Source: Maribellus sp. CM-23 (GTDB taxonomy: Bacteria; Bacteroidota; Bacteroidia; Bacteroidales; Prolixibacteraceae). Taken from it: a stretch of DNA of 64,000 nucleotides. Of the stretch, positions 25,284 through 35,655 are shown piece after piece (positions within the stretch are counted from its first letter, which is position 1; every line of letters starts with the position of its first letter). The DNA lies in contig NZ_JADWYJ010000002.1 of NCBI RefSeq assembly GCF_021354595.1, positions 248,001 to 312,000 on the forward strand. The letters are read 5' to 3'. The position numbers were made by a program, and so were the translations under genes. The notes below the pieces were generated by a model that was not told the DNA's origin, did no database searches, and was given only the letters and a program-made list of their open reading frames with translations.

Positions 25284-27350
25284 ATGAAACAAACATTCTT
25301 AGTTATTTTACTGGCAATTATGACGCAGGTAAATTTTGCACAAGATGATCCATATCTCTGGCTGGAAGACGTTGATGCAGAGAAGTCGCTGAACTGGGTG
25401 GAAGAATGGAACGAAAAAACCCTAAAGGTACTTATGAGCCAACCCGGCTACGAGGAAATGTATGAAAAGGATCTGGAGATTTACAACTCCACCGACCGAA
25501 TTGCGAGTCCGTCAATTATTGGGAACCTGGTGTACAATTTCTGGCAAGATGAAGAACACCCGCGGGGAATTTGGAGACGCACAGCCTTGCAAAGTTACCT
25601 GAGCGGAGACCCGCACTGGGAAACCGTGATCGACGTAGATGCGCTCTCTAAACAGGACAACGAGAAATATGTATTCAAAGGAGCGTCGGGCTTGTACCCC
25701 GATTACGACCGTTTCCTCGTAAACCTGTCGAAAGGCGGCGGCGATGCCGTGGTGATCCGTGAATTTGATGCCATTAACAAAGTGTTTATCGAAAATGGAT
25801 TTTACATTCCCGAAGCAAAAGGAAGTGCCAGTTGGATCGACAAAAATGCCCTGATGGTTTCGACTGATTTTGGCGATGGCGTAACCACATCGGGCTATCC
25901 AAAACAGGTGAAAATCTGGCAGCGCGACACCGATCTGAAAAATGCCCAACTTGTTTTTGACGGAAAGGAAGACGACATGGGAATTTGGGGCTATACCACA
26001 CATACAAAAGACAAAACCTACCAGATTATTACCCAGCGTACCTCGTTTTATACGGGTAGCTATTACATCATTGAAAACGGGGAACTTGTAAAACCAGAAT
26101 TGCCGGAAGACATTGAGCTTAGCGGAATTTTCAACAAGCAGGTTTTGCTTAGCCTGAAATCGGACTGGAACATTGGCGGCAACTCGTTCAAACAAGGCGA
26201 TATGATCAGTATCCCTTATGCCGATCTGATAAAAGGAGGCACCAACTACCAGTTGATCGTTCGCCCCGATGAACGCTCAAGTATTGCCGAAACAAACGCT
26301 ACCAAAAACGTGCTGCTGGTAAACATGCTTACCAACGTAAAAAGCGAACTTTACAAATACACCTACAACGGAACCTGGCAAAAAGAAAAAATCGACGCAC
26401 CGGAACTGGGCAATATTTCGCTTGGTTCGGCCGACGAAGATAGCGACACCTATTTTTTCTATTTCCAGAATTTCCTGATGCCTTCCACTTTGTACAAAGG
26501 AGATGCAGCAACCGGACAATTTGTAAAAGTCAAAGCACTGAAATCATGGTTTGCGACTGAAGATTACCAGGTACAGCAATTTGAAGTTGCTTCGAAAGAC
26601 GGCACCATGATCCCCTACTTTGTGGTAAGCCACAAAGACATAAAACTGAACGGAAAAAATCCGACGCTGATCAGTGCTTACGGAGGATTTGAAGTTCCAA
26701 GACTTCCGAGTTACAGTGCCATTACCGGAACTTCGTGGCTCGAAAAAGGCGGCGTTTTCGTACTGGCCAACATTCGCGGAGGAGGTGAGTTTGGCCCTAA
26801 ATGGCACCAGGCCGGATTAAAAGAAAACCGCCAGCGTATTTACAACGACTATTTTGCAGTAGCCGAAGATTTAATCGCCCGTAAAATAACATCGCCTAAA
26901 AAACTCGGAATCAGTGGCGGCAGTAACGGTGGATTATTGGTAGGCGTAGGTTTTACACAGAGACCTGATCTTTACAATGCGGTTGTTTGTGCCGTTCCGC
27001 TGCTTGATATGAAGCGTTACAACAAACTGCTGGCAGGTGCCAGCTGGATGGCTGAGTATGGAAACCCGGACATCCCCGAAGAATGGGAATACATCAAAAA
27101 ATATTCTCCTTATCAGAACCTGAAAGAAGGCATGGAGTATCCCGAAGTCTTTTTCTACACATCAACCCGCGACGACAGGGTTCACCCGGGACATGCGCGC
27201 AAAATGGTAGCAAAAATGAGTGAAATGGGCTACAAAGTCTATTACTTCGAAAATACAGAAGGCGGACATGCCGGAGCTTCCACCAACGAGCAACGTGCTA
27301 AAATGGCTGCGTTGCAATACAGCTACCTTCAAATGAAACTAATGAATTGA
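25284..27350 (+). CDS. Prolyl oligopeptidase family serine peptidase (S9A)
   Basis: This encodes 688 residues with a signal peptide (ending near NFAQ), so it is exported, most likely to the periplasm. The mature start DDPYLWLEDVDAEKSLNWV is typical for prolyl endopeptidase. A seven-bladed beta-propeller covers the middle, and the hydrolase domain has the catalytic triad: Ser547 in GGSNGG, Asp631 in STRDDRVHPG and His662 in EGGHAG. It cleaves short peptides after proline. Monocistronic with a terminator. Confidence 0.93.
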   Translation: MKQTFLVILLAIMTQVNFAQDDPYLWLEDVDAEKSLNWVEEWNEKTLKVLMSQPGYEEMYEKDLEIYNSTDRIASPSIIGNLVYNFWQDEEHPRGIWRRTALQSYLSGDPHWETVIDVDALSKQDNEKYVFKGASGLYPDYDRFLVNLSKGGGDAVVIREFDAINKVFIENGFYIPEAKGSASWIDKNALMVSTDFGDGVTTSGYPKQVKIWQRDTDLKNAQLVFDGKEDDMGIWGYTTHTKDKTYQIITQRTSFYTGSYYIIENGELVKPELPEDIELSGIFNKQVLLSLKSDWNIGGNSFKQGDMISIPYADLIKGGTNYQLIVRPDERSSIAETNATKNVLLVNMLTNVKSELYKYTYNGTWQKEKIDAPELGNISLGSADEDSDTYFFYFQNFLMPSTLYKGDAATGQFVKVKALKSWFATEDYQVQQFEVASKDGTMIPYFVVSHKDIKLNGKNPTLISAYGGFEVPRLPSYSAITGTSWLEKGGVFVLANIRGGGEFGPKWHQAGLKENRQRIYNDYFAVAEDLIARKITSPKKLGISGGSNGGLLVGVGFTQRPDLYNAVVCAVPLLDMKRYNKLLAGASWMAEYGNPDIPEEWEYIKKYSPYQNLKEGMEYPEVFFYTSTRDDRVHPGHARKMVAKMSEMGYKVYYFENTEGGHAGASTNEQRAKMAALQYSYLQMKLMN

Positions 27351-27370
27351 TAAAAATAGCATCAATCAAT

Positions 27371-27404
27371 AAGCCCCGGAGGTATTTACTTTCGGGGTTT
27401 TCTT
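27371..27404 (+). terminator. Terminator after S9 peptidase
   Basis: AAGCCCCG pairs with CGGGGTTT (one G-T wobble) and T-rich sequence follows. It sits between convergent genes. Confidence 0.65.
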
Positions 27405-27415
27405 TTGCTGAAATC

Positions 27416-28255
27416 TTAGGAGCCCGAAAGGCTAAAGATCACGCGTGCCCTGACAGTCATTCCGTTCTCTCCCGGAAGATCCCGGATAGCATCCGGATTG
27501 GTAACCACGCTCCGCGTAAGGTAAACTGCAGGCCCGCCCGACAGCGAAAATGAAAATCGGGAACGATCCGGGACCAGGTTCAGGGAAGGGCCAAACATCA
27601 TTCGGGCACCGCCCTCTGCTTCCTCCTCCTCCCACAATCCTTCCAGGTCTTCGCCAATGGCCTCAACGCCGGCAAAAAAATGATCGGTAATTTTATACTG
27701 AACTCCCAGGCTGGTCAGCACATCTACTTTATCACGATTTCCTGAAAGTGCCTTTTCAAACAGCAGATTACCGGCCAGTTTCCAACGTCTGCTTTCCAAA
27801 GCACCGGTAGTGCGGCACACAACTGAAAATACACCGCCATAATCGCGGCTCAATCCACCGCCTATTCCCAAACGAAGTCCCTCCGTCTTCTTTCCACCTA
27901 CCAGGTCGCGAATAATCTCGGCCCGCTGCGCGCTCACCACCGAATTATCGGCACTTGCCACTCCGAGCGAAACGTAGGTCAGCATGGTAAACCGACGACC
28001 CAGGTACCCTTTTACCCCCAGTTGCTGATCGACGCCGTTGAATCCAAAGCCGCGGCTCAGATTATTCCCGTAACTGCCGCCGTAACTCAATACCCAAGGC
28101 GCATCGCGGGCGGTAAGTGTGGATGTTGAAAACAAAAACGGTTCGGCACTTCGCGTACTACCAATCTCAGGGAAACTCGTTGTTTCGGATTCCTGGGCAT
28201 ACGAAAACTTCAACAGGAAAATAAGCACCAGCGGGAGGAAATAGTTACGGATCAT
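27416..28255 (-). CDS. Predicted outer-membrane beta-barrel protein, unknown family
   Basis: This encodes 279 residues. The signal peptide ends SYAQESE, and the rest is rich in glycine, serine and alternating aliphatic residues (VLSYGGSYGNNLSRGFGFN, MLTYVSLGVAS, FSFSLSGGPAVYLTRSVV), the look of a transmembrane barrel. The C-terminus ends VIFSLSGS, without a strong terminal aromatic. I do not recognise the family. Convergent with the S9 gene. Confidence 0.6.
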   Translation of the reverse strand: MIRNYFLPLVLIFLLKFSYAQESETTSFPEIGSTRSAEPFLFSTSTLTARDAPWVLSYGGSYGNNLSRGFGFNGVDQQLGVKGYLGRRFTMLTYVSLGVASADNSVVSAQRAEIIRDLVGGKKTEGLRLGIGGGLSRDYGGVFSVVCRTTGALESRRWKLAGNLLFEKALSGNRDKVDVLTSLGVQYKITDHFFAGVEAIGEDLEGLWEEEEAEGGARMMFGPSLNLVPDRSRFSFSLSGGPAVYLTRSVVTNPDAIRDLPGENGMTVRARVIFSLSGS

Positions 28256-28344
28256 AAAAAACGGTTATAGTTAGGTGAAACAAAAATACGTGAAACCAGC
28301 GGTTCTGAAAATTACAAACTCAGAAAATACCCAAACACCGCTAT

Positions 28345-29385
28345 TTATACAAAGCGATGAATATCCACTTCCGGTGGTAAATTCCGGATTTCACCCTTCA
28401 GATATTTCACCATTTCCCGGGCCAACCAGGGCGCCAGCATTACGCCTTTTGTTCCCAGTCCATTAAATACAAACACATTTTTGTGCTTCGGATGCACTCC
28501 CAGCACCGGCCGGCGATCCGCTACAGTGGGGCGAACTCCTGCCCAGTGTTCTTCAATGGTATAGTCTGTTTTTATCAGATTATCGAGTCGTTCCGTGATC
28601 GAGTTTTTTCCCTTCTCTGTCGGCGTTTCACTCAAATCATCCCATTCGTAGGTAGACCCTACTTTAAAGCGGTGGTTGCCCACAGGCAAAACAAACACCC
28701 GCTTATTCAGAATAAACTCTTCCGGCAAATCGGGTGCGTAAATCTGCAAAACCTCGCCTTTCGCCGGGTTCATTTTCACCAACTGAAACAAGGGGTTTTC
28801 CGCCAAATGATAACCTTCGCAAAACACGATGTTTTCAGCCCTGATATCTTCCACTTCAAAAAAATCAGGAATGTTCTCATTTAACTGAATACCGGCCTCC
28901 AGCAGCCAACCTTTTTCTCGAAAATACTGTTCGGCTAACTGCAGAAAAACAACCAGGTTTAAATACCCCGAACCTTTGACAATTCCGTACGCCAGCGAAC
29001 CGACCAGAGAAGTCAGCGGCGAGTTTGTCAAAACGGATTCAATAAAAGACGAAAATTCAGGCTTTTCCTGTTTCTCTTTCCACAGTTGCATTTCCTGTTC
29101 CGACAATGGCTTTAGTATTTTCTTCTCAAAGAAAAAGGAAGCCGAAAGTAGATTCTCCAACTCCCGGTAACGCTTGTGCATAACTGGCAACACCTGATCC
29201 GCCATCCAACTCTTGGTCAATCTTTTAAAAACCAACGGATTGATCATTCCGGCAGCCACCAGCGAAGTTTTGCTTTTATTGGGCGAACTTATGATCCGAA
29301 AAGGAATGTTGTGTTCGAGCATTTCAAAAGCCAGCATGGTCCCGGCCAAGCCCTGCCCAACAATCAGGAAACGAACTTCTTTCAT
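28345..29385 (-). CDS. FAD-dependent amino-acid oxidase-like (DAO) oxidoreductase
   Basis: This encodes 346 residues. The Rossmann motif [15 protein letters not shown] at residues 8-22 binds FAD, and the DAO fold continues with [25 protein letters not shown] and the C-terminal [18 protein letters not shown] and [16 protein letters not shown]. Such enzymes oxidise secondary or tertiary amines such as glycine or other amino acids. Substrate unknown. Its start overlaps the end of the YyaL-type gene by 4 nt, so the two are coupled. Confidence 0.85.
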   Translation of the reverse strand: MKEVRFLIVGQGLAGTMLAFEMLEHNIPFRIISSPNKSKTSLVAAGMINPLVFKRLTKSWMADQVLPVMHKRYRELENLLSASFFFEKKILKPLSEQEMQLWKEKQEKPEFSSFIESVLTNSPLTSLVGSLAYGIVKGSGYLNLVVFLQLAEQYFREKGWLLEAGIQLNENIPDFFEVEDIRAENIVFCEGYHLAENPLFQLVKMNPAKGEVLQIYAPDLPEEFILNKRVFVLPVGNHRFKVGSTYEWDDLSETPTEKGKNSITERLDNLIKTDYTIEEHWAGVRPTVADRRPVLGVHPKHKNVFVFNGLGTKGVMLAPWLAREMVKYLKGEIRNLPPEVDIHRFV

Positions 29386-31397
29386 ACTTTGAGAAGTTTT
29401 AAGGCTTCATCTGAAGTTCTAACCGGCAACTGGCAAGCCCCTTCCCTGCATACATATATCAAATCGTCGCCCTTCACAAAGCGGTCTTTCAACAAAGGCA
29501 CCTGGCTATCGGTATTGCAATGCGCCCACAACACGTTCGGGCGATAGTCTTTCTTCATTTCCTTCAGAAGAATGTTTGAATTAATGCCGCACACAGCTAC
29601 CTCAAAATAGGGCTCCGTAAGTTTTAACATCAGCATTCCCCAGTTGGCGTAAGCCATTGGGTAGCGCGTGAAATTCGGAACAATGTATGGCAACATTCCG
29701 GGTATCATTTCCTGGTATTCAGGCCGCCCAAACAAAAGACACATGCGATGCAGGTTATTGGCCATCATCGAATTGGAAGCCGGAATTACATTGTCTTCAT
29801 TCTGAAAATGATTGGCAATGCTGGTGTTTGCCTGTTTATCTGAGAAATAGAAAAGGCCTCTTTCCTCATCGTAGAAATGATTGCTTACGTAAGTCATCAT
29901 TTGGTCGGCCGATTCTGCCCAGCTTGCATCTCCGGTGGTTTCAAACAGTGACAGAAAAGCCTGGATCACCAATGAATAATCCTCCAGAAAACCATCGATT
30001 GTACTTTTGCCTTTCTTCCAGCTGTGCCAAAGCTTCCCGTCAGACATCAACTGGTTTTCGCGGATAAAGCGCGCATTTTGCAAGGCCAGTTCCAAAAACC
30101 GAACTTCCCGGAACGTATTGTAAGCATCCACCAGTCCTTGGATGGCCAGTGCATTCCACGAGGTCAGTGTTTTGTCATCCAGCCCGGGCCGCACTCTCTT
30201 CGAACGCTCTTTTAACAACTTATATTTCCATTTTGCCAGCAGGCATTGCAAATGTTCAGCGCTCATACCGTTGTCCGCGGCAAACTCCTCATCAGAATTA
30301 TTTCGTAATAAAATGTAGTTGCCGTGCTCCCAGTATCCTTTTGAATTCACATTGTAGCAGGCAGCAAACAAGGGAAAATCATCCCCTAACAAAGTCTTCA
30401 GCTCATTTTCTTTCCAGACATAAAACCGTCCTTCTTCACCTTCGCTATCAGCATCGAGCGACGAATAAAAAGCACCTGACTCGTCCAGCATTTCGCGTTC
30501 CAGAAAATCAACCACTTCATACACCACCCACTTAAATTCCTCGTTTTTATAAAGTTGATAAGCCTTGGAATAGGTACTGAGCAACTGCCCGTTGTCGTAC
30601 AACATTTTCTCAAAATGAGGAACCTTCCAGTTTTCATCCACCGAGTAACGGGCAAAACCGCCTCCTACCTGGTCGTAAATACCACCGCGGGCCATTTTCT
30701 CCAGCGTAGTTTTTACAAACTCCCGGGTAACATCGTCATTTTTTACCCAGGCATAGTACATCAGAAAATCTAGATTTACAGGCATCGGAAATTTGGGCGC
30801 TCCCAAACGGCCGCCTTCTTTCCTGTCAAAACGTGATTTCCAGGCTTCCACTCCCTGTTTCAGCAAATGTCGGTCAACCGGTGTTGGGTCTTCAATGCCG
30901 GCTGAAAGCGACAAACGTTGAATACTGTCTTCCAATTGCGCACCGTATTCCTGTGTTTTCTCTTTGTTTTCGTTGTAATAAGCGGCTACCGCCTGCACAT
31001 TTTTCACCCACACTTCTTTAGGGAAATAGGTTCCGCCCCATATCGGACGGCCATCGGGCAAGGCAATTACGTTTAAGGGCCAGCCTCCCTGCATCCCCAT
31101 CAACTGAACGGCGCTCATGTAATAATGATCCACATCGGGCCTTTCTTCCCTGTCGACTTTTATACACACAAAATGCTTGTTCATTATTTCCGCCACTTCC
31201 TCGTCTTCAAAGCTTTCGTGTTCCATTACGTGGCACCAATGACAAGCTGCATAACCTATGCTGACAAGGATTAACCGGCCGCTGGCTTTTGCTTCTTCTA
31301 CCAGCGTTTCGCTCCAGGGCTGCCAGTTTACCGGGTTATGCGCATGTTGCAACAGGTAAGGTGATGTTTCGTGTATTAACTGATTGGTATGTTTCAT
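29382..31397 (-). CDS. YyaL/SSP411-type thioredoxin-domain protein (DUF255)
   Basis: This encodes 671 residues. The N-terminal part [21 protein letters not shown] and [16 protein letters not shown] is the thioredoxin-like DUF255 domain with the CHWC redox pair. A six-hairpin (alpha/alpha)6-like domain fills the rest. The family is widespread (human SPATA20), and its substrate is not established. It is translationally coupled to the DAO-type oxidoreductase by a 4-nt overlap. No signal peptide is visible. Confidence 0.9.
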   Translation of the reverse strand: MKHTNQLIHETSPYLLQHAHNPVNWQPWSETLVEEAKASGRLILVSIGYAACHWCHVMEHESFEDEEVAEIMNKHFVCIKVDREERPDVDHYYMSAVQLMGMQGGWPLNVIALPDGRPIWGGTYFPKEVWVKNVQAVAAYYNENKEKTQEYGAQLEDSIQRLSLSAGIEDPTPVDRHLLKQGVEAWKSRFDRKEGGRLGAPKFPMPVNLDFLMYYAWVKNDDVTREFVKTTLEKMARGGIYDQVGGGFARYSVDENWKVPHFEKMLYDNGQLLSTYSKAYQLYKNEEFKWVVYEVVDFLEREMLDESGAFYSSLDADSEGEEGRFYVWKENELKTLLGDDFPLFAACYNVNSKGYWEHGNYILLRNNSDEEFAADNGMSAEHLQCLLAKWKYKLLKERSKRVRPGLDDKTLTSWNALAIQGLVDAYNTFREVRFLELALQNARFIRENQLMSDGKLWHSWKKGKSTIDGFLEDYSLVIQAFLSLFETTGDASWAESADQMMTYVSNHFYDEERGLFYFSDKQANTSIANHFQNEDNVIPASNSMMANNLHRMCLLFGRPEYQEMIPGMLPYIVPNFTRYPMAYANWGMLMLKLTEPYFEVAVCGINSNILLKEMKKDYRPNVLWAHCNTDSQVPLLKDRFVKGDDLIYVCREGACQLPVRTSDEALKLLKV

Positions 31398-31699
31398 GAA
31401 AAAAATGTTCAGTTTAACAAAGGAACAACGCCGTTCAAATTTGGTTCTTAAACAGCCACTGAATCAAATAAGGATTTTAAATGCCCGATTGATTTTAGCA
31501 AAAACACTGCTGTTGATCCTTCGCGCTGAAGACCAAAAGTTTGGTCAATGAAAATTGGGGTGCCTTTTGCATTGCGGTTGCACGTCTGATTTTTAAACAC
31601 ACATTGAAGGGAGTTCACTCAGAATTTATAACCTGAAAAAATCAGCATTTTAAACCTTCAAATTAATAGCTCAGAAAAATATCAGAATCACTTTATACA
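31398..31699. other. Intergenic region without a gene
   Basis: No reading frame of quality is present. It contains the second copy of the CGCTGAAGAC...GGTCAA repeat, with a dyad GACCAAA-AG-TTTGGTC at 31531-31546. The rest is AT-rich. Confidence 0.5.
31524..31548 (+). repeat. Intergenic repeat copy 2 with internal dyad
   Basis: It matches 3438-3462 at 21 of 25 positions. In this copy the second half forms a near-perfect palindrome GACCAAAAGTTTGGTC. That symmetry suggests a protein binding site or a hairpin. Confidence 0.45.
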
Positions 31700-31707
31700 T
31701 ATATTTG
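31700..31707 (+). promoter_or_regulatory. -7 promoter element of a candidate small RNA
   Basis: TATATTTG fits TAnnTTTG. It precedes a terminator by only about 50 nt with no gene between them. Confidence 0.45.
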
Positions 31708-31713
31708 CCTTCG

Positions 31714-31783
31714 CAAACCCTAATAAGTGTATAAAAACGCAACAAAAAGTTTTAAATCCCGGAGTGGACGCCGGGATTTTTTG
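31714..31783 (+). ncRNA. Candidate ~70-nt small RNA
   Basis: The segment lies between a Bacteroidota -7 element (31700-31707) and a strong terminator. The terminator stem is AAATCCCGG (31754-31762) with CCGGGATTT (31771-31779), followed by TTTT. No ORF fits. The FKBP gene starts 225 nt downstream, so it could also be an attenuated leader of that gene. No known RNA family is recognised. Confidence 0.4.
31754..31783 (+). terminator. Intrinsic terminator of the candidate small RNA
   Basis: A perfect 9-bp stem with an 8-nt loop is followed by T residues. No coding gene ends upstream on this strand within 4 kb. Confidence 0.8.
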
Positions 31784-32008
31784 TTTTTATACTGAATATC
31801 GAAGGTTTCCCCCAACAACAACACAGCATCACAAGACTTCAGTTCCACTAGCTTTCCAAACAGATATTCCTGACTCCAAATACAATTACTAAAGTTCGCT
31901 CTTCTACAAACCGGAATAACTCTTTGATCGCATTCATTCTTTGCTGTTGCCAATAAAAAATAAAAAGGATAAATTCGCCGCTGAAAAAAATAGTAAATAA
32001 ATAATGCC

Positions 32009-32524
32009 ATGAAAATCAGAACAATTATCGTTTCCCTGATCACCCTGACGGCTATCGCTCTTACCTCGTGTTTGGAGACTACCGAAGAAGAACAAAAACA
32101 AGCGCGAACAAAAGTCCTCGAACAAGCCGAACGCGAAGCCTTGCTCACAGCTATGATAGATGACGATTTAGACGTTGACACCACTGCTTTGGGGGTTTAT
32201 TACGTTATTCGAGAAGAAGGCGAAGGACCGGTAATTGCACCCGGAGACACCATTACCATTGCCTACAATGGCTACCACATAAACGGAGGAGGCATGTTTG
32301 ATTCCAGTCAATCATGGGAATTTGTTTATCCTTTAGAGAATTTAATTGAGGGATTTAACGATGGTTTATCAATTATGAAAAAAAATATGATTGCCGAATT
32401 TATTATTCCATCTCATCTTGCTTATGGAATCTATGGTAGCCCGCCGGTAATCGATTCGTACGAGACACTTCTTTTCGCGATTAAAGTGATAGAAGTAAAA
32501 CCGTTTTCTCCGGCCAGTGAGTAA
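32009..32524 (+). CDS. FKBP-type peptidyl-prolyl isomerase lipoprotein
   Basis: This encodes 171 residues. The signal ends in a lipobox (LTSCLETT), so the protein is lipidated. A charged linker (EEEQKQARTKVLEQAE) is followed by the FKBP domain: GDTITIAYNGYHINGGGMFDS, PLENLIEGFNDGLSIMKK and IPSHLAYGIYGSPP. It should catalyse prolyl isomerisation and act as a chaperone in the periplasm. Monocistronic with a downstream terminator. Confidence 0.88.
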   Translation: MKIRTIIVSLITLTAIALTSCLETTEEEQKQARTKVLEQAEREALLTAMIDDDLDVDTTALGVYYVIREEGEGPVIAPGDTITIAYNGYHINGGGMFDSSQSWEFVYPLENLIEGFNDGLSIMKKNMIAEFIIPSHLAYGIYGSPPVIDSYETLLFAIKVIEVKPFSPASE

Positions 32525-32544
32525 TCATTTTTCAAGAAAAGAAC

Positions 32545-32585
32545 AAAACCCGGGTATGAAGTGATCATATCCGGGTTTTGTTTTT
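32545..32585 (+). terminator. Terminator after FKBP gene
   Basis: AAAACCCGG (32545-32553) pairs with CCGGGTTTT (32571-32579), followed by TTTTT. It lies between convergent genes. Confidence 0.85.
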
Positions 32586-32596
32586 ACGCCCGCTTG

Positions 32597-35092
32597 TTAT
32601 TCTGAATACATAACCACCGGCCCCAGTATTCCGGCTTTCTGCACCGGCCATTCAGAAGCATCAAAAGGCTTATAGTCGATATTGACAAAATTGATGTCCT
32701 TAAATTTTTTCCAGCTCCCCCCTCTTTGATCAAGGTCGCGGATGCGGTTGGTCGCCACGTTGCTCACCTCCACAACAATTCGGTTCGGTCCCGGTTTCAG
32801 GTTGTCAATTTTCCACAAAAAAACCGGCCCCAGAGATGTTCCAAAATCTTTATCGTTCACCGAAATACGGGCACAATCATACACTTTTCCCAGGTCAATC
32901 CAGGCAGTACTTTCACCCTCCCAGTCAAAATTGGCAGAATAACGTACGGTACCGGCAAAGCGCGCAGTTTCAGGGTCTCCCACCTCGGTCCACGATTGCA
33001 ATTGCGAAATATCAATATCCCCGGGATAAATGGGGCCTCCTTCCCAAAACGACAAATGCCAGCGTACGTCAATGTCCGTCTTTTTCCCGTCCGGATTAAA
33101 ATAAGAATGCGCTTTCACATCCGCCTTTTTTGTTACACACCTAATAAACACCGATTCTTCCGGCTCAAGCTGCAAACGCAGTTTCTGTCCTTTCGATTTG
33201 GCTTTGGTAATACCTCCGCTCATCGGATCCATGAAAACATATTCTTTTGCCACAGCATTCAGCTCCACCCATTCATCCAGTCTTTTGTTCTGAAAATTGA
33301 ATACCAGATAAACATCCTCCTCCGCGTCTTTCATTTTCAGGAAATAGAAACCTTTTTCGGCCAGGTCATTTTCGCCGGCAACTTTCCCTGTATTTAACAA
33401 TTGAAGCGCGTCTCCTACCCAACCGGGGTCAAGCTCATTGTTCAGCGAAACCAATTCCGCCTCACGCTCTTTCCAGTTCGCATAACCCGGCACCAACTGT
33501 GGCAAGCGTTCATCAAAATAAACCTTTGTCCCGTTTTTCTGCAAAGCAATCAGCTGCTTCATGGTTTCCAGCGGAATATAGCTGGTTGCAGGAACTACAA
33601 TGGCCTCGTAGCTGTTATTTCCCGAAGTCAGCACCGATCCGTTTTCCGCTTTGCAGGCGCCGATCTGTTTATCCGAAATGTAATCAAAACTGTAACCAGC
33701 GTTCATCAAACGTTTCGAAAGACCGGCTATGGGCTGGCTGTAGAACCATTCGGTGGGCGAACCAACGGCGAGGTGTTTAAACAATTTCCCTTCGGCGGCA
33801 GCCACATCGTAATAAGGCCAGTAAACCAACACATTGTTTTCGGGGCTTGCCTGTTGCAGCATGCTTTGTACCCGGCCAATGTACTGAAACAAAACAGGCA
33901 TTTCGCGCCACAGCGGGTTCCGGTTATTAATCTGAGACGAAGCATAAAACAACCACCCCGGCCATTCGGCATCTTCGGGCGAATAACAGGTTCCGTGAAA
34001 AAACATATGGTTGATGCCAGCCAGGAAAAAACGATTGGCAGCGCGGAGCATTTCCGCAGGAGTTACCTTCCAGTGCTCGTCGAGCCAGGTAAAGCTTTCG
34101 GAAGAAACCAGCTTTTTCCCGCTCACGTGTGCGGCCGACGATGCAAATTTCTGGATAAACAAACGAGGTTCGCCTTCCGCCAATTGCCTGAAAAACTCGG
34201 TTTCCGGGATGTCACACGCTTCGTAAAGATCGAGCAGGTTGCCGGGCGATCCGTGCGCCTGGTTGCGGTTCAGGCTTCCGTGGTGATTCGCCCACTCGGT
34301 CATTGGTTGAATAAAGGACTCCAAAACCAGGTCGGCCAGCGTTTCGCGGTAATCCGATTTTACACGGGCCGTTAATTCAGGGTTTATGCTATCGTTAGCC
34401 AGAAGATGCAATACCTCGTTTAAATCGTAGCCCCGCCGCGTTTTGAATTCCGCTTCAAAACTTAGCGTAAAATCGCCGGTGTATTCAAAAGAATCATGAA
34501 AAAAGCAACGCAGTTTCCCCTCCGGAACATTCAGCCTTTTCCAGAATTCTTCGAGATACCACTCTGTTATTTCCTTGTTATAGGTATCAATTGCCAGGCC
34601 TTCGCCACCTTGGGCAGGCCTCTTTACTTTATTGCCATTCTGCAAAGCATTCGTCGCATACGCGGAAGCATCTTTTCCCCTTTTCTTTTCCTCGATCTTC
34701 AAATTCCACAATCCTTTTTCAGCCGGTACAAACGGTCCACCACAACGCCAGCCGCTTCCCGGTGGCAGGTCCACTCCCATTCCCAGCCTACCGGCTTCTT
34801 TAATTGTAAAACTCAAAACATCGGTAAATTCAGGCGAAAGAAATTCAATCGCGCGATCATCCTCTCCTTCCACTCCATAGATCGGAGTGATCTCCACTCC
34901 CCCAATCCCGGCTTCGGCCAGTTCCGCTAGCTCCCGCGAAATGTTGGCGCTGTCAACCGCACAATCCATCCACCACCAGCGGGTCCAGGGTTTTGAAGTT
35001 TGCGTTGCCTCAGGCCATTTTACTTCCTGTTCTTCACAGGCAGTAACAAGCACAAAAACAACCAGGCAAAAGAAAAGAAGGTGAGTTCTCAT
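32597..35092 (-). CDS. GH106-like glycoside hydrolase lipoprotein (alpha-L-rhamnosidase family)
   Basis: This encodes 831 residues. The signal ends in a lipobox (LVTACEEQ). The mature start with SKPWTRWWWMDCAVDSANIS and GIGGVEITPIYG is the signature of the GH106 family, which removes L-rhamnose from plant or bacterial glycans. The central region includes many W, H and E residues (LRCFFHDSFEYTGDF, SSESFTWLDEHWKV), and the C-terminus has a galactose-binding-like domain (WIDLGKVYDCARISVNDKDF). The exact glycan is not known. No SusC/SusD pair or other CAZyme is adjacent, so it is a solitary gene. Confidence 0.8.
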   Translation of the reverse strand: MRTHLLFFCLVVFVLVTACEEQEVKWPEATQTSKPWTRWWWMDCAVDSANISRELAELAEAGIGGVEITPIYGVEGEDDRAIEFLSPEFTDVLSFTIKEAGRLGMGVDLPPGSGWRCGGPFVPAEKGLWNLKIEEKKRGKDASAYATNALQNGNKVKRPAQGGEGLAIDTYNKEITEWYLEEFWKRLNVPEGKLRCFFHDSFEYTGDFTLSFEAEFKTRRGYDLNEVLHLLANDSINPELTARVKSDYRETLADLVLESFIQPMTEWANHHGSLNRNQAHGSPGNLLDLYEACDIPETEFFRQLAEGEPRLFIQKFASSAAHVSGKKLVSSESFTWLDEHWKVTPAEMLRAANRFFLAGINHMFFHGTCYSPEDAEWPGWLFYASSQINNRNPLWREMPVLFQYIGRVQSMLQQASPENNVLVYWPYYDVAAAEGKLFKHLAVGSPTEWFYSQPIAGLSKRLMNAGYSFDYISDKQIGACKAENGSVLTSGNNSYEAIVVPATSYIPLETMKQLIALQKNGTKVYFDERLPQLVPGYANWKEREAELVSLNNELDPGWVGDALQLLNTGKVAGENDLAEKGFYFLKMKDAEEDVYLVFNFQNKRLDEWVELNAVAKEYVFMDPMSGGITKAKSKGQKLRLQLEPEESVFIRCVTKKADVKAHSYFNPDGKKTDIDVRWHLSFWEGGPIYPGDIDISQLQSWTEVGDPETARFAGTVRYSANFDWEGESTAWIDLGKVYDCARISVNDKDFGTSLGPVFLWKIDNLKPGPNRIVVEVSNVATNRIRDLDQRGGSWKKFKDINFVNIDYKPFDASEWPVQKAGILGPVVMYSE

Positions 35093-35315
35093 AGATCAGG
35101 ATTTAAAAAAAGTTTTGAATGTTCTCAAAAGTAACCATAAAAAGAAACTTCCGGGCATCCTTTTTTTCTGAATGTTCCTCAAGACACAATCGGAGGAGCG
35201 CCCAAAATGCAAATTTCACGCAAAGTGCGCCAAGTATAAACCCAAAGAACGCAAAAGAAAGAATGTTTTTGTCAGGATGATATTCAATACCATCCCAAAA
35301 ATGGAAAATTCGGCG

Positions 35316-35496
35316 GCGAACCGGCTCCAACCAACGCGAAATACGATAAACCATAGCGGATCGCAATTTTCCGTAGCGGAATGCGATTTTCCAGTGAGGA
35401 AAGCGATAAAACCACTGCGGAATGCGATAAACCACTGCGGAATGCATTTTTCCAGAGCGGAATGCAATTTCCCGCAGCGGAATCGATCGTACCGTG
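35316..35496. repeat. Degenerate 20-bp tandem repeat, about nine units
   Basis: Units begin near 35316, 35336, 35356, 35376, 35396 (21 bp), 35417, 35437, 35457 and 35477. The consensus is about GCGGAATGCGATWWWCCACT; outer units are more diverged. The period of 20 is not a multiple of three, so it is not coding. The surrounding intergenic gap (35093-35655) has no other gene, and ORFs on both strands through the repeat look spurious. Confidence 0.75.
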
Positions 35497-35655
35497 TTAA
35501 ATGCCTTTCCGCACGGGATTTTCTGTTTCCGCCGGGTACAAATGATCTATTTCTTTCTGTTGGTGAATACCTGGAATCAGGAATGTTTTTGTATGAATTG
35601 AATTTCGTTTTTAATCCATTTTGTACGAAATTTATCCCAACATAAGCCTATTCAA

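Noticed and set aside
27432..27635. Second minus-strand ORF inside the barrel gene
   Set aside because: Frame-shifted shadow of the 27416-28255 gene.
35316..35496. CRISPR-like array
   Set aside because: Units are contiguous without unique spacers, too short, and degenerate; no cas genes are present.
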